From: Erinaceus europaeus
Lineage: Eukaryota > Chordata > Mammalia > Eulipotyphla > Erinaceidae
Assembly: GCF_950295315.1 (NCBI RefSeq)
Contig: NC_080185.1
Span: 47,845,237 to 47,909,236, forward strand
Length of the DNA stretch: 64,000 bases
Reading direction: 5' to 3'
How positions within the stretch are numbered: position 1 is the stretch's first letter; each line of letters opens with the position of its first letter. Shown piece by piece: positions 23,826 to 35,095 of the stretch. The notes beneath the pieces are model-generated. The model saw nothing but the letters and a program-made list of their open reading frames with translations. It was not told where the DNA came from and ran no database searches. Made by a program: the position numbers and the translations under genes.

Positions 23826-24257
23826 TGCTTTTTTCTTCCTTTGCCACCAGGTTCATTGATGAGACTTGGTGCCTGCATGATTAATACACTATTCCCCATA
23901 ACCAATTTTGATTCCTTTCTCCTCTCCTCTCCTCTCCTCTCCTCTCCTCTCCTCTCCTCTCCTCTCCTCTCCTCTCCTCTCCTCTCCTCTCCCCTCCCCT
24001 CCCCTCCCCTCCCCTCCCCTCCCCTCCTCTCCTCTCCTCTCTTTTTCTCTACTTCACTTCACTTTTCTTTTTTCCCCTTTCTTTTTTTGATAGGACAGAG
24101 AAAAATTGAGAGGGAAGGGGAAGATAGAGAGGGAGAGAGAAAGAGAGACTGACAGCACTGTGAAGCTTCTCCCCTGAAGGTGGGTCTGAGAGTTTGAACC
24201 TGGGTCCTTATTCATAATATGTGTGATCAATTGGGTATGCCACTACCTGGTCCCATT
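23826..24257 (-). mobile_element. SINE, minus strand, with an expanded CTCCT repeat
   Basis: Starts TTTGCCACCAGG, ends with the reversed head TGCCACTACCTGGTCCC, and contains GATAGGACAGAGAAAAATTG. Between them a (CTCCT)n/(CCCCT)n tract (23918-24045) has expanded inside the element. Confidence 0.75.
23918..24045 (+). repeat. (CTCCT)n pentanucleotide microsatellite
   Basis: About 25 units: roughly 14 CTCCT, then CCCCT variants in a block, then CTCCT again. The purine strand is the minus strand. Confidence 0.95.
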
Positions 24258-24599
24258 AGGGCATTCTTATTAAATTTAGTGGTAGTGATGTGTGAATTTT
24301 AAAAGGTTACTCCTCTTGCCCCTTTTATCTACTTATTTAACTCATTTTGAAAAGATGCACTTTAATATGGGCTAAATTTTGCTGAGGGAGTGCTAATTTT
24401 GCCCACAGGACACTAAGGAGTCATATATGGTATCTTGCATACATCACAGGCTTGGGAAATAAACAGCTCTACCTCTACTCTTTCCAGGAATATAACTTAG
24501 GTGAAGACTTTTAATTTCTTTGTTCCTCAATTTCTACAATACTAAATTAGAGGGTTTTTTTCCCCATCACCAGGGTTTCACTGGTCTAGGGTAACTTTT

Positions 24600-25001
24600 T
24601 TTAAAATTTTTATCTATAAAAAGGAAACACTAAGGGAGTCGGGCGGTAGTGCAGCGGGTTGAGTGCACGTGGCGCAAATCTCAAGGACCACGGTAAGGGT
24701 CCCGGTTCAAGCCCCCAGCTCCCCACCAGCAGGGGAATCACTTCACAAGCAGTGAAGCAGGTCTGCAGGTGTCTATCTTTCTCTCCTCCTCTCTGTCTTC
24801 CCCTCCTCTCTCCATTTCTCTCTGTCCTATCCAACAGTGACAACAAGGATAAGTACAACAATAAAACAACAAGGGAAATAAAAGGGAATAAAAAAATAAA
24901 AAAGGAAACACTGACAAAACCATAGGATAAGAGGGGTACAACTACACACAATTCCTACCACCAGAACTCGTATCCTAACCTCTCCCATGATAGCTTTCTT
25001 T
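24600..25001 (-). mobile_element. L1 3' end, minus strand, with a SINE inserted
   Basis: TTATCTATAAAAAGGAAACACT, then after the SINE GACAAAACCATAGGATAAGA and following L1 3'-terminal sequence in reverse complement. Confidence 0.8.
24632..24898 (+). mobile_element. Full-length tRNA-derived SINE
   Basis: Head GGGAGTCGGGCGGTAGTGCAGC (A box), B box GGTTCAAGCCCCC, then the TGAAGCAGGTCTGCAGGTGTC body, CTCTCTGTCC tract and A-rich tail. Exact 14-bp duplication AAAAAGGAAACACT at 24618-24631 and 24899-24912. Confidence 0.93.
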
Positions 25002-25272
25002 TTCTTTTTTTATTCCCTTTTGTTGCCCTTGTTTTTTTTTTTTTTTATTGTTGTAGTTATTAATGTCATCGTTGTTGGATAGGACAGAGAGAAATGGAGA
25101 GAGGAGGGGAAGACAGGGAGGGGAGAGGAAGACAGACACCTGCAGACCTGCTTCACCACCTGTGAAGCGACTCCCCTGCAGGTGGGGAGCTGGGGGCTCA
25201 AACTGGGATCCATAAGCCAGTCTTCATGCTTTGCACCACCTGCGCTTAACCCGCTGTGCTACCGCCTGACTT
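25002..25272 (-). mobile_element. Full-length tRNA-derived SINE, minus strand
   Basis: TTTGTTGCCCTTG tail, GGATAGGACAGAGAGAAATG, CCCTGCAGGTGGGGAGCTGG, B box in reverse, and head ending GCTACCGCCTGACTTC. Confidence 0.9.
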
Positions 25273-25410
25273 CTGGTGTGAAGTAGTTTTTATATTTACT
25301 TATTTATTATTGAGAGAGAGAAAGAGAGAAAGTAAATTATTATCACACATGTGGTGCCATCAATTATATTCAGGACCTCATAGTTGAGAGTCTATAGCTT
25401 ACCCATTGAT

Positions 25411-25617
25411 GTTTTTTTTAATATTTTCTTTAATTATTGGACAGTGACAGCCAGAAATTAGGAGGGAAGGAGGCGATAGAGAGGGAGAGAGAAAGAGAGA
25501 CACCTGCAGACCCATTTACCACTTGGGAAGCTTTCTCCAGGTGGTGGTGGGACACTTGGTCCTTGCTGCATTGTAACATGTTCGCTCAATCAGGTGCATT
25601 ACCACCTGGACCCTCCC
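25411..25617 (-). mobile_element. SINE, variant family, minus strand
   Basis: TTATTGGACAGTGACAGCCAGAAATT (body end), GA-rich run, then the reversed head ending ACCACCTGGACCC. Confidence 0.8.
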
Positions 25618-25710
25618 ATTGATTCACCTCAGGTTGCTTGGTATGAAGTCTTGAGACAGCAATGGGGGGGAGAGAAGAGAGAGAGGCAGAGAGAGAGAGA
25701 GAGAGAAAGA

Positions 25711-25741
<31 letters not shown>

Positions 25742-25835
25742 GAGCTTCCTGCCTGTAGGCAGGGACCAGGGGCTTGAACTTAGGTTCTTCTGCATGGTAG
25801 TATGTGCTCACTATGTGCACCACTGCGTGGCTCCT
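25618..25835 (-). mobile_element. SINE-like element, minus strand, with GA microsatellite
   Basis: GA/GATA-rich run at 25671-25741, then GGGACCAGGGGCTTGAAC (B-box region in reverse) and a head ending CACCACTGCGTGGCTCC. Confidence 0.65.
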
Positions 25836-25854
25836 TTTGATTTATTTATAATTT

Positions 25855-26530
25855 ATTCTTTTTTCTTTATTGAGGGGATTAATGGTCAATAATAAAATAT
25901 AATAATTTGTACAGGTGTAACATGTCTAAGCTTTCTACATAACATTATAACCCCTTACCGAAGTCCTCTTCTGACATCATGCACAAGGACCTGGATACTC
26001 CCTCCCGCACACCCCAGAGTCCTTTACTTAGGTGCATTACACCAAATTCACTCCAAGTTCTGCTTTGTGTTTTTCTCTTCTCATATTTCAACTTATATGA
26101 GTAGGATCATTTTATACTCATCCCTTCTCTTTCTGACTTATCTCACTAACATGATTCCTTTAAGTTCCATCCAAGATGAGGTAATGAAAGTGAATCTGCC
26201 ATTTTTAATAGCTGAGAAGTATTCCATTATGTATACAGACCACAAGTCACTCACCCACTCATCTGTTGTTGGATATCTAGGTAGCTTCCCGGTGTTGGCT
26301 ATTACAAATTGTGCTGCTATGAAAATAGGTATACACAAATCTTTTTGGATAGGTGTGTTTGGTTCCTTAGGTTATATCCCCAGGAGAGGAGTTGCAGTGT
26401 CACAGGGTAGATCCAATTCTAGTCTTCTAAGCATTCTCCAGACTGTTTTTCCCAGGGGTTGGACCAATTTACTTTCTCACTGGCAGTGCAGGAGTGATTT
26501 TTTGCCCCCACAACCTCTCCTTGCTATATA
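25855..26530 (-). mobile_element. L1 3' UTR and ORF2 C-terminus, minus strand
   Basis: Terminal TTTCTTTATTGAGGGGATTA block, 3' UTR with CAAGGACCTGGATACTCC, then the ORF2 C-terminal region in reverse. Confidence 0.85.
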
Positions 26531-26729
26531 TTTTGAGCTTCAGTTTAACCAAAACTTTTCGAATGAACTGAGAAACCTAAAGAATCTTCGTGAATGATTG
26601 AATTGAGCACATCTTTAATAAGAAGAAAAACTATGGACAAAACATACTTCTTCCACTTTTGTTTGCTTTTAATTTGACTGAAATGACTGCTACTCAGGTT
26701 GCTTGTTGTTAGTTGTGGGTTTTTTTAAA

Positions 26730-26858
26730 ATTTATTTATACTATAGAATGAGAGAAAGAGAGAAGGTAAAATAGAGCATAGCATCGAAACTTCTTTCCAT
26801 GTAATGAGAGCCAGGCTCAAACCTGGGTCACACAAAGCTACACACTATCCAAGTGAAC
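26730..26858 (-). mobile_element. SINE fragment, minus strand
   Basis: TTTATTTATACTATAGAATGAGAG, GA-rich body, AGCCAGGCTCAAACCTGGGT (B box reversed) and CTATCCAAGTGAAC. Confidence 0.65.
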
Positions 26859-26860
26859 TA

Positions 26861-26938
26861 TTGGGTTGTTGGAAAAGTCATGACATATTTTTTCTGGGTT
26901 TAAAGCAAAAATGCATTGTGACATTTCCAACAACCCAA
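26861..26938. mobile_element. Mariner-type MITE, 78 bp
   Basis: Perfect 15-bp terminal inverted repeats TTGGGTTGTTGGAAA / TTTCCAACAACCCAA with a TA dinucleotide directly outside each end (26859-26860 and 26939-26940), the Tc1/mariner target. The size and TIR layout are like human MADE1, but the internal sequence differs. It inserted at the end of a SINE fragment. Confidence 0.9.
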
Positions 26939-26964
26939 TATTTTGCCAGCCTGCTTGTTGCTAT

Positions 26965-27150
26965 TTAAATAGATGGTGAGTGGTCTATAGAAACAGTAGA
27001 ATGGTTATGCGAAAGACTTTCATGCCTGTGGCACCAAAGTCTCAGGTTTAATCCCCAGAACCACCATAAGCCAGAGCTGAGCAGTGCACTTATCCCTTTC
27101 TGTGTCTTTCTTTTTGCAACTCTCTCATTAAAATAAGTAAAATATTTAAA
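26965..27150 (+). mobile_element. SINE, second family (GGTTATGC type)
   Basis: AGAATGGTTATGCGAAAGACTTTCATGCC head, then CCACCATAAGCCAGAGCTGAGCAGTGC and an A-rich AAGTAAAATATTTAAA tail. Confidence 0.85.
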
Positions 27151-27984
27151 TAGGTGGTGAGCTAGGTAGTGCATTTTTTTTCAACTCAATAACATCCTAT
27201 TTATTATGGATGCTGTACTATCCTTCTAAGATCCCACATTCAGGACTAAAGTATTTATTCTTTGGGTTATGAAATAACTGGACTTACAGGCTCTTTAAAC
27301 CCTTTTTGAGGTGCTTCCACTGCAGAGTGGCATGACATAAGTCGTATAAACACTTGGGGGGGGGGGGCAGCAAAGGGGTAAAGATCTGAGACTATCAATT
27401 TAACTTGGGACACTTTTGAAAAGGACACGCTAGGTTCAAAGCTCCTTGTGGGGGTCAGCTAAATGTAGTAATGTTTTGCTGTTCACACTTCCAACAGTTT
27501 TTTCCCCTCGTATTATACTCATTGTGTAAATGCAGAATAAGTTAGAAAGAATTATACTTTAGAGTCATATTTTTCTTTATAATTTTTTTTAGAAAAAGGC
27601 TAACTAACTGATAGAAATTGAGGTGAAGTGGTTTATTTTATCCTTTAAAGCTGCATTGGGAGTAAGTTGTCACAGTAACCACATTATAGATCATCTTCAT
27701 GATCTCACCTTTTGGCTGGTCCTATTTTGCTCCCTTTCCTTGTGCATATGGATCACAAGATAATTTTCCATTTTAATATCCTGAACACTTATTTTCATCT
27801 CAAAATTTACATCCCATGATGGTCAGCCTACCTCGTAGAGTTGCATACATTCCTAAGTGTCCTATAGATCACTTAATATGAGAAAATAACCATGAAGTCA
27901 CTCCCTTTTGTTGGCATTGCTGATAAAAAAAAATACCTCATTTTAATATAGACAACTCTACGGTGATTTCACCGTTTTCAGCCC
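27151..27984. other. Unique sequence
   Basis: A 13-base G run lies near 27355-27367. No gene seen. Confidence 0.5.
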
Positions 27985-28302
27985 ATCTTGGATGGAGCTT
28001 GAAGAAATCATGTTAAGTGAAATTAGTCAGAAACTGAAGGATGAATATGGATGACCTCACTCTCAGGCAGAAGTTGAAAAACAAGATCAGAAGAGAAAAC
28101 ACAAGTAGAACCTGAACTGGAGTTGGTGTAGTGCACCAAAGTAAAAGACTCTGGGATGGGGCGGGGGAGAGTACAGGTCCAAAAAGGATGACAGAGGACC
28201 TAGTGGGGATTGTATTGTTATGTGGAAAACTGAGAAATGTTATTCATATACAAACTATTCTATTTAATGTCAAATGTAAAACATTAAAATAAATAAAGAA
28301 AA
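27985..28302 (+). mobile_element. L1 3' end fragment, old
   Basis: CCATCTTGGATGGAGCTTGA (ORF2 end), CACCAAAGTAAAAGACTCTGG, then an AATAAATAAAGAAAAT tail. Confidence 0.8.
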
Positions 28303-29380
28303 TATAGACAACTCTCTGGATGATGCTACCATGTGTCTGAAGAGATTATACATGGGGAAATACAATAGAAAGTTTCTGCAGTAAGAAGAAACTGTCACTT
28401 GATAGCTAGGAACATCTCCCCACCACCTCTCTATTTAGATTCCAGTGATAGTCTAATGTTGTGGATTGAGACATTTTGATCTTTCCCTGCCTACCTTCTT
28501 CCCTTTCAGTGGTAGTAACGACCTGAATATTGTGCAGTCAGAAGTTTCAGCCCCTCTCTGTGGCTTTGCTATTGAGAAAGGTAGTAACCCCTAACTTCAG
28601 TAGCAGAAAATATTTTTAGTCTTGATCAACAGTTACGCTGCTTTTCAAGTGAAAGTGTAGACTTTACTATTGACCCATTACTAGGAATCAATCTAGACAT
28701 GGTTGAAAGTATGGAGGCATTCTTGCTTCCTTCCCACCTCCACTGTCACCCCTCACCCCCGCCCATACCCTGGCCCAAGTCTTGCTAGTACTATCTAGGA
28801 TTACCTAGTATCAAGAAGATGTAAGTGTTGAAAAGGCATGTTGTGCCTAACTCTAGGTATTGAGAACAGAGTGGCTTATTATGGTGGACCTAATGATTAT
28901 AGAAGTATCCCACATTATTTAGGATAGAAGCAAAGAAGCAAATTAATGTGATCATGCCACACTGCATGAATGAAGAACAGGGAGTTAGTTGTAAGGTCCA
29001 TTTTGGAGACATGGAAAGATACAGTGCCACACATACTGATGTTTGATCCACTGATGCTGAGTGTGGAATGGTAACTACTGGAGACAAAAAATCATCAAGA
29101 CAGAAATGGTTCTCTTGGTCCTTGGGGGGAAGTTAGAATCTCATAGGATTAAGATAGTGGTGATACCTGTAGCAAAGAGAACATGTGAGCTACCCCAGAA
29201 CCTTGTTCAGGTAAGAAAAGTAGGATAACTTAGGAGTGCAATTATTCTGTTCATAAAGATTAAGTGATGCTATTGTTAATATTTTCAGTGCTCACAGTTT
29301 ATTTTTGTCATATATTTTTAAAATTTAAGAATATTTAACTTAATAGGGAATACAACTTATATTCTGATTTTAAAAGTGTA
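28303..29380. other. Unique sequence downstream of HTR2C
   Basis: No gene, RNA or clear repeat recognised. Confidence 0.5.
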
Positions 29381-29384
29381 TTCA

Positions 29385-29565
29385 CAAATCATTTTATGAT
29401 TGATTGAGAGAGACAGTGAAGCACTGCTATACCATTTCTGGGGTTCCACCTATTTCATCTCTGTTGCTCCCACATAGACTGCCAAGATATTGAAACTATG
29501 GCCTCATGCTTGTAAGTCAAGTGATCTACTATGGAGTCAGTCACCTCCCTTTCCTCTCCCTGCTC
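29385..29565 (-). mobile_element. Old SINE, minus strand
   Basis: TTGATTGAGAGAGACAGTGAAGC, GGGGTTCCACCTA, and ATGGCCTCATGCTTGTAAGTCAAGTG fit a diverged reversed SINE. Confidence 0.5.
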
Positions 29566-29574
29566 ACACCTTTA

Positions 29575-29830
29575 AAAAAATATTTTATTTGGGGGTTAAG
29601 GGTGTAAAGGAGAGCTGTTCAAAATTGGTACAATTTCTCATCTGCCTGTTATAGGTGTCTGTAGAACACTCTCACCCGCAACTTAGGTCTTTTTCTATCC
29701 TCATGCACCAGAACCCCAAGGCTCTCTTCACCCCTTCTCTTCCCCTGGTGCAGTGCACCCCCTCAGTCCTCTAATTGTCTTTGTCTAGAGTTTTAGTCTG
29801 TCAGTCCCCGTATAATTCATCAGAAACAAG
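29575..29830 (-). mobile_element. L1 3' UTR fragment, minus strand
   Basis: Matches the block at 63.31-63.55 kb: GGGGGTTAAGG, TATAGGTGTCTGTAGAACACTCTCACCC, CACCAGAACCCCAAGGC. Confidence 0.75.
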
Positions 29831-30464
29831 ATATTTTCTGGATATTTTTATACTTGTGAACTTATTGTAGAAGGTGCAACTTTAGTTTTCAAGAAAAGTA
29901 AAGTGGAGTGGCATGTTTTCCTCTCAAAATACATAAGGGAAAAAAAAGACATAAGACACATTATGTAACATTTAATAAGTTTAATAAATTAATGGGAAAT
30001 ATCACAAAAACATGGAGTGGAGAAGACACAGGAACCAAAAATAAGACAACACTTTGCAACCACTCACAAAAAGTACCATATGACAAAGGAGAGTCACAGG
30101 AAATAATATAAGGCAGTTTGTTGCACATGTCTTAAACATATGTATATATATGTATATATATATGTATAATAGTACATCAAAATTATCTGTTTAACAGTAA
30201 ATTCACCACATTTGCATTTATCATGTGAACTTTGTTTTTAAAACATTTATAAAATTTGTAGATTTAACATCGAACTGTAAGATTTATATCCAAATGAATG
30301 TTTGTTTATATTAAACTGCACAGAACTTACGAGTAGCACACAATTTGAGGATCATTACTGCATTGGGTATTATTAAGTACTACAACTTGATGACACAAGA
30401 ACTATTAACAAATGTGCTATAAGCTATTATCATTCAACTTATGGCTAGCGCATTTGAAAATCCA
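29831..30464. other. AT-rich unique sequence next to the HTR2C 3' end
   Basis: Contains a short ATGTATATATAT-rich run (30139-30167). It could belong to a longer 3' UTR form. No other feature seen. Confidence 0.4.
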
Positions 30465-32612
30465 TGGTGTGTATTTTATTTCTGTGTAAAACATGTGCTA
30501 TGAGCTTGCCCCAATAGAAAACAAATCAGATGTTTCCAATTATCTCTAATACTTACAATACTTCAAATCTTTTAAAGATCTCCTGCAGGGTTTTCTTCAG
30601 TCCTTTTAAAAATCACCTACTCTGCCCTACATTAATACAAATCCATGGATTCATGCAACATATGTGGTGTACATGCAGGACACCATCTGTATGTCCAGAA
30701 CTGATGCTCCATGCATGCTTTGTTTCTTCAGACATGTTCATTTCAGTAAGAATTACATCATCTCATTCAATTTCATATAATTTTTTAACATGCAATTCAA
30801 CAGAGCTAATGGGCAGGTAGACTTGACTTTCACGTTATAATTGGGCATGCTCAAGCAAGTGCCTGACATTTGGCAGTGTTGCAGATTAAGTAGAGACTGT
30901 ATTAATTTCCTCAAATACAGTGCCTCCCCAACTGCCTCTGTAGCAGACTGTTGGATTTATCAATAATGTGTGTTGAGAACATACATCAGCGGTTTTAGAA
31001 ACTCAGGTTCTGCTTTTGCCAATTTCAAGATATTGAGAAGCACACATAAAGGTTTTAAGTAGCTGTCAGGCATAAATAGCATCGTGAATTCTTCAGAAAT
31101 ATATTCACAGTTGTGTGAAATGGACACACATGGAGATACAGTTATTAGAAACACTTGTATACTCTGCACACAGCATAGAGGTAATGGTCTGACGTTAGTA
31201 ATGCTTGAAAACCTTTCATGGTTTACAAACTAGTAAAATGGTACTGAATTCTTAGAGAGCAGCAGGCCTTCGAATGAAATAATGGCCAACACTTATTGTA
31301 ACACGACAATATATTTTAACAAGGATTTAAACTTCTAGTACGTATTTGCAGTACAATATAGAGCTTGCCACTTTCACAAATTAGCTGCAGCCTTTCCCTG
31401 CACTAGAGAGTTTGGAAGGATCTTAAAATGAAATAATTTTTTGTTTAAAATCTAGAAGAAAACTCTGTTTACTGTTATACCCAGAGTTCAGAAATAGTTT
31501 CTTTTTAATTACTTTTTTTTTTCACATTCTAAGGGCCTAGTTCTGTAGTCCCTAATCAAGTAAAGCTTCCAAGATTTTGATTATCTATGCTCTCAACACA
31601 AGTTTTACTTAAAAATGGACTGCTAAAACAGGTCCTATAGATAGAGGTACAATAATCAAGAAAATGTTTTTTAATAAGGCTCGAAATGCTAATTTCACTT
31701 TGTGTGTAGCACACGAATTTCCAGGATCCTGAGATCAGAGCCCAATTCATGTTGAATCCTGTATTGGGAAATAACTCTGGGACCTCATTTTCCCAGTTAA
31801 GTCATGGAATTAGGTATTTACTAAGGACCAGAATGAAAACACTAATTCCAGTTTTCTTGTCATTATAATCAGAATTTGAACATTGTCTTTAAGAAGTGAA
31901 AAGCTTTTGGTGTATATATCTCGTATCATCCTTCCACTTCTGTAGTCCTGGTTAACCAGCTGCTATGTTAAAATACCACTATGTTTCGGGACAGACATTG
32001 TAGCAAAATACCAACACAACATTCTGACAATGTCAAAGTTTGCCCCTGTATGTGACAACAAGGTTAAGTTCTGCTTTTGACTCACTAACAGGTGTGATAA
32101 GAGTTTGATAAGAGTTTCAGAAGGCAGAACTTTGTTTATGTGTGTTTATACTGCGTTTATGTGTGCAAATGAACAGAGCAAGAATTTAAAGTGTATATTT
32201 ACTGTTAACCTGGAAAAAGACCCAATTAAATTAGTAAAATTTGGTGTGGTTGAAATATAACCACTCTTATGTGCATCATTCTGGTCTCCTGCAAATGCCA
32301 CCTGAGATAAATATCAATATTTCCTTATGCACAAAAAAGAGAAAGGAGGAGGAAGGAAAATTTTTTTTTTAAAAAATCAACATTTTCATGCATTTAGGAA
32401 TCAAAATAAGTTATAATCTATTATAAACAGTAAATATAGAACTCTAAATCTCACTAGTATATGCATGACTGTAAAATACAGAGTTGCAAAGCTATATATA
32501 AAACACTTTTTTGTAGATAGCGGTATTTACAGAAGTTATGACCGAGAGAATATTGTTAAACATTTTCCTACATTTTTAGCATGATTGTAGGAAAAGGCTG
32601 TGCTGCTTTTTC
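30465..32612 (-). other. HTR2C: Probable HTR2C 3' UTR
   Basis: About 2.1 kb directly after the HTR2C stop codon is AT-rich and free of the young SINEs and L1s that fill the rest of the window, as expected for a transcribed, constrained 3' UTR. The first good AATAAA on the minus strand is at 30480-30475. The length and end are inferred; the transcript could also end further left, for example after the AATAAA near 29303-29298. Confidence 0.6.
30475..30480 (-). terminator. Candidate poly(A) signal AATAAA for HTR2C
   Basis: The plus strand reads TTTATT, giving AATAAA on the gene's sense strand 2.1 kb after the stop codon, at the edge of the repeat-free block. Use of this site is inferred. Confidence 0.4.
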
Positions 32613-33439
32613 TTACACACTACTTATTCTTTCACTAACCACATTGGCAGGATTAACTGGCAGCTCCAAATTCTCAACTTGCATCTCTATACCAGGTTCA
32701 TTGTCATTTGCTTTCTTAATCATGGGTTCATTAGTATGCCTGTAAATGTTAACATTAAGCTCCCTCCCTGACAAGGCAGTGGCAGCAACTCTTGGAATCT
32801 GTCTGACGGGTACCTTTTTTTCTTGTTTGTAATTACAACGCAAATAGTTGGAGAAAGCCCTTCGGTAAATTTTATTGAAAAGAGTGTAAACCAGAGGATT
32901 GATACCTGAACAAACATAGCCAATCCAAACAAACACATTCAGAAGCTTTCCCATGAGCTTTTGATTACAGCTCTTCTCACAAAGAACGGACAGAATATTG
33001 GTGATAAAAAATGGGCACCACATGATCAGAAACGCAAAGAAAACAATGCCAAGGACTTTTGATGCTTTCCGCTCATTGTTTATCGCTTGCATGGTGCCCC
33101 TAGGACGTTTTTCTTTCTTCTTCCTTCGGCGTGGGTTCACATCTTGATTGGGGTTCGCAGAGTCGTCTTCCTCGGTGGTATTCCTCCAAAAGCACTTCAG
33201 GAAATTCCAGCCCATTTTTGACAAGTTCTCTGTGTGGCTGCGCAGTAACACCATAGCTTGTCGGTGAAGAGTGTAAATCGTCAGAAAGTAGGTAAAAACC
33301 ATGATTGTCAGCGGTATGAAGAAAGCTACAAAGGACCCAATCAGAACGAAATTTGGTTCATTCAGCCCACAGACGGTGCCATTGATGAACACTTTATTTT
33401 CGTCTTTCATCCCAAGCACTGGGATTGGAATTGCAACAC
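32613..33439 (-). CDS. HTR2C: Serotonin receptor 2C, last coding exon (partial gene)
   Basis: This exon encodes the C-terminal 60% of the 5-HT2C receptor, a Gq-coupled plasma-membrane serotonin receptor of neurons. It starts in phase after a splice acceptor: the first two bases complete a Gly codon, then V-A-I-P-I-P-V follows, as in known HTR2C. Numbering from the GTG codon at 33419, I see the second-extracellular-loop Cys (17), TM5 (about 24-48), a long basic third intracellular loop (about 50-120, with RRRKKKEKRPRGTMQ), TM6 with FxxxWxPFF (W134, P136), TM7 with NPxxY (N174-Y178), and a tail ending in SSV, the PDZ-binding motif, before TAA at 32613-32615. The frame is intact for 274 codons. 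The TM7 text (VCSGINPLVYTLFNKIYRR) and the tail separate it from HTR2A and HTR2B. The first part of loop 3 (about 60-85) differs most from the human protein as I remember it. Earlier exons, including the DRY motif and the RNA-edited exon, lie beyond the right edge. Confidence 0.97.
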
Positions 33440-33470
33440 CTAAGTGACCAAAAAAAGTAAAACATTATTA
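33440..33470 (-). promoter_or_regulatory. HTR2C: Splice acceptor and pyrimidine tract of the HTR2C last exon
   Basis: Read on the minus strand, a T-rich tract (ACTTTTTTTGGTCACTTAG) ends in AG at 33441-33440, immediately before the exon. The phase fits the known HTR2C junction, where a Gly codon is split G|GT. Confidence 0.85.
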
Positions 33471-33610
33471 TAGCATACTGAAGGATTGAACCATTTTTTT
33501 ACGGTGGCACACATTCAATTGCATTTTACTGAAGAAAAATTAAAGCTGTTGAATTTTGCTGAAAGCTATTCACAGCATTGATATAGTCATATAAATGAGC
33601 AGGAAATGTA

Positions 33611-33650
33611 GCTTTGCTTTGCTTTGCTTTGCTTTGCTTTGCTTTGCTTT
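33611..33650 (+). repeat. (GCTTT)8 microsatellite
   Basis: Eight perfect units, 170 bp into the intron from the HTR2C last-exon acceptor. Confidence 0.97.
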
Positions 33651-33926
33651 TCATGTTAGGCCAAAATATCTGTAGAATCCAAAGGATTACCATCATTGAG
33701 ATAAACTGGTAGATGTGTTGATTACATCTGTTCTGTTTTATTTCTAGTTTCTAGAGCTGTCCTGGTTCATAGATGACACTCAATAAATATTGTTAATGAA
33801 TCGATCAATCTACATATCTACTCAATGACAATAAAAGCATCAATTCAAGTTTTAGCAGGTTACCTTCCAGAGTTAAAAACATATGTATACCACCTATAAG
33901 AGCAATTACAGCATAGCAAGATTAGT

Positions 33927-34409
33927 TGTGATAGAGATCTGTTTAGGGAAACCAACACTTCACCCCCTGAACCTTGCAAGTAGCTAGGAAGAGGGACCAA
34001 AAGCACCAGTATGCCTGCATCCTGTACCAACATCCCCCTCTACCTGACTGCTAAGGCCATAAAATGCAAATGTTGCAGATGTAAGCAGACAAAAGGCTGA
34101 AGATAAAGATAAAAGGCTGAAGATAAAAGTCTGGGGTACATCACCTCAGGCTCCCTATATCTGGGAAGCCACTATTGAATTTAGAAGACCAGAAACTCTA
34201 GATACTCCTGCACTACATTCCTTCTTTCTTCTACACAGTTATTTTCCTCTTTTCTATCCTTTCTTGGTCTCAATAAATGCTAATCTCCCTAAAACATGAC
34301 TATTTCTTTTGCAGTTCTTCCATGTGGATGCCAGTCTAGAATCCTGCCAATGGAGCTTAGATGGGACCTCTGTGTCCTTTGCCCTGTTCCTACTCACTCC
34401 CCTGCAACA
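33927..34409 (+). mobile_element. ERV LTR, family A, copy 1
   Basis: TG...CA ends, CCATAAAATGCAAATG block, CTCAATAAATGC signal followed by CCTAAAACATGAC, and a GT/CT-rich end. Related copies are at 38.29/42.68 and 46.45 kb. It lies antisense to HTR2C. Confidence 0.7.
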
Positions 34410-34561
34410 ATTGGGCTGAATGTAAGAAGTGATTTTAGCTGACAGATACATTTTCACTCCTTTTTATGGAGGAGTTGGGGGGGGAAGGAAAATTTATATG
34501 TGCGTCCTCTGGATATATAGTCTGAGATGTCTGTCTCATTGGAGATGGAGAGGACAGTATG

Positions 34562-34765
34562 GCAGGGGTTGGGTGGTGACACACCTGGTTGAGCACACAT
34601 ATAACAAAGCAGAAGGACCTGGGTTCAAGTCCCCAGTCCCCACCTGCAGAGAGAAAGCTTCACAAGTGGTGAAGCAGTGCTGCAGGTGCCTCTCTAGCTC
34701 TCCCTCTCTATCTCCCCCTTCCTCTCAATTTCTGGCTGTCTCTATCAAATAAATATGGGATAGTA
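34562..34765 (+). mobile_element. SINE, tRNA-derived
   Basis: GGGTTGGGTGGTGACACACC head, B box GGTTCAAGTCCCC, GTGGTGAAGCAGTGCTGCAGG body, and AATTTCTGGCTGTCTCTATC plus AAATAAATA end. Confidence 0.9.
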
Positions 34766-35095
34766 AAAATTAAAAAGAGAAAGAGAGCAAGAGTGAGAAT
34801 GAAAGACAGGACAGTATAGCTCTCAGTTGGCTACAGGGATTAAATCTTCTTACTACGTAAAAATAATGTACAGCAACAAAGTGAAAGCATTTTTTCTTAG
34901 AATTTTAATAAGGCTCTGGGAATAAGGAACATTGTTTCATGGACAAGAGACAGTGATACGTAGAATTGGGAGAGATCTGCTTCTCCTATTGGGAATTTTT
35001 ATTTTTAAATAACACTGAAAATCTATATGTCAGGAAAATATTTTCTTAGTAAATGAGTAGAAAGCAGCAACAAGAAGGTGTGAGAACTTTTAAAT

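Noticed and set aside
24632..24720. tRNA gene candidates at SINE heads (A and B boxes)
   Set aside because: The boxes belong to full SINEs with body, tail and target duplications. No cloverleaf with a normal acceptor stem is present.
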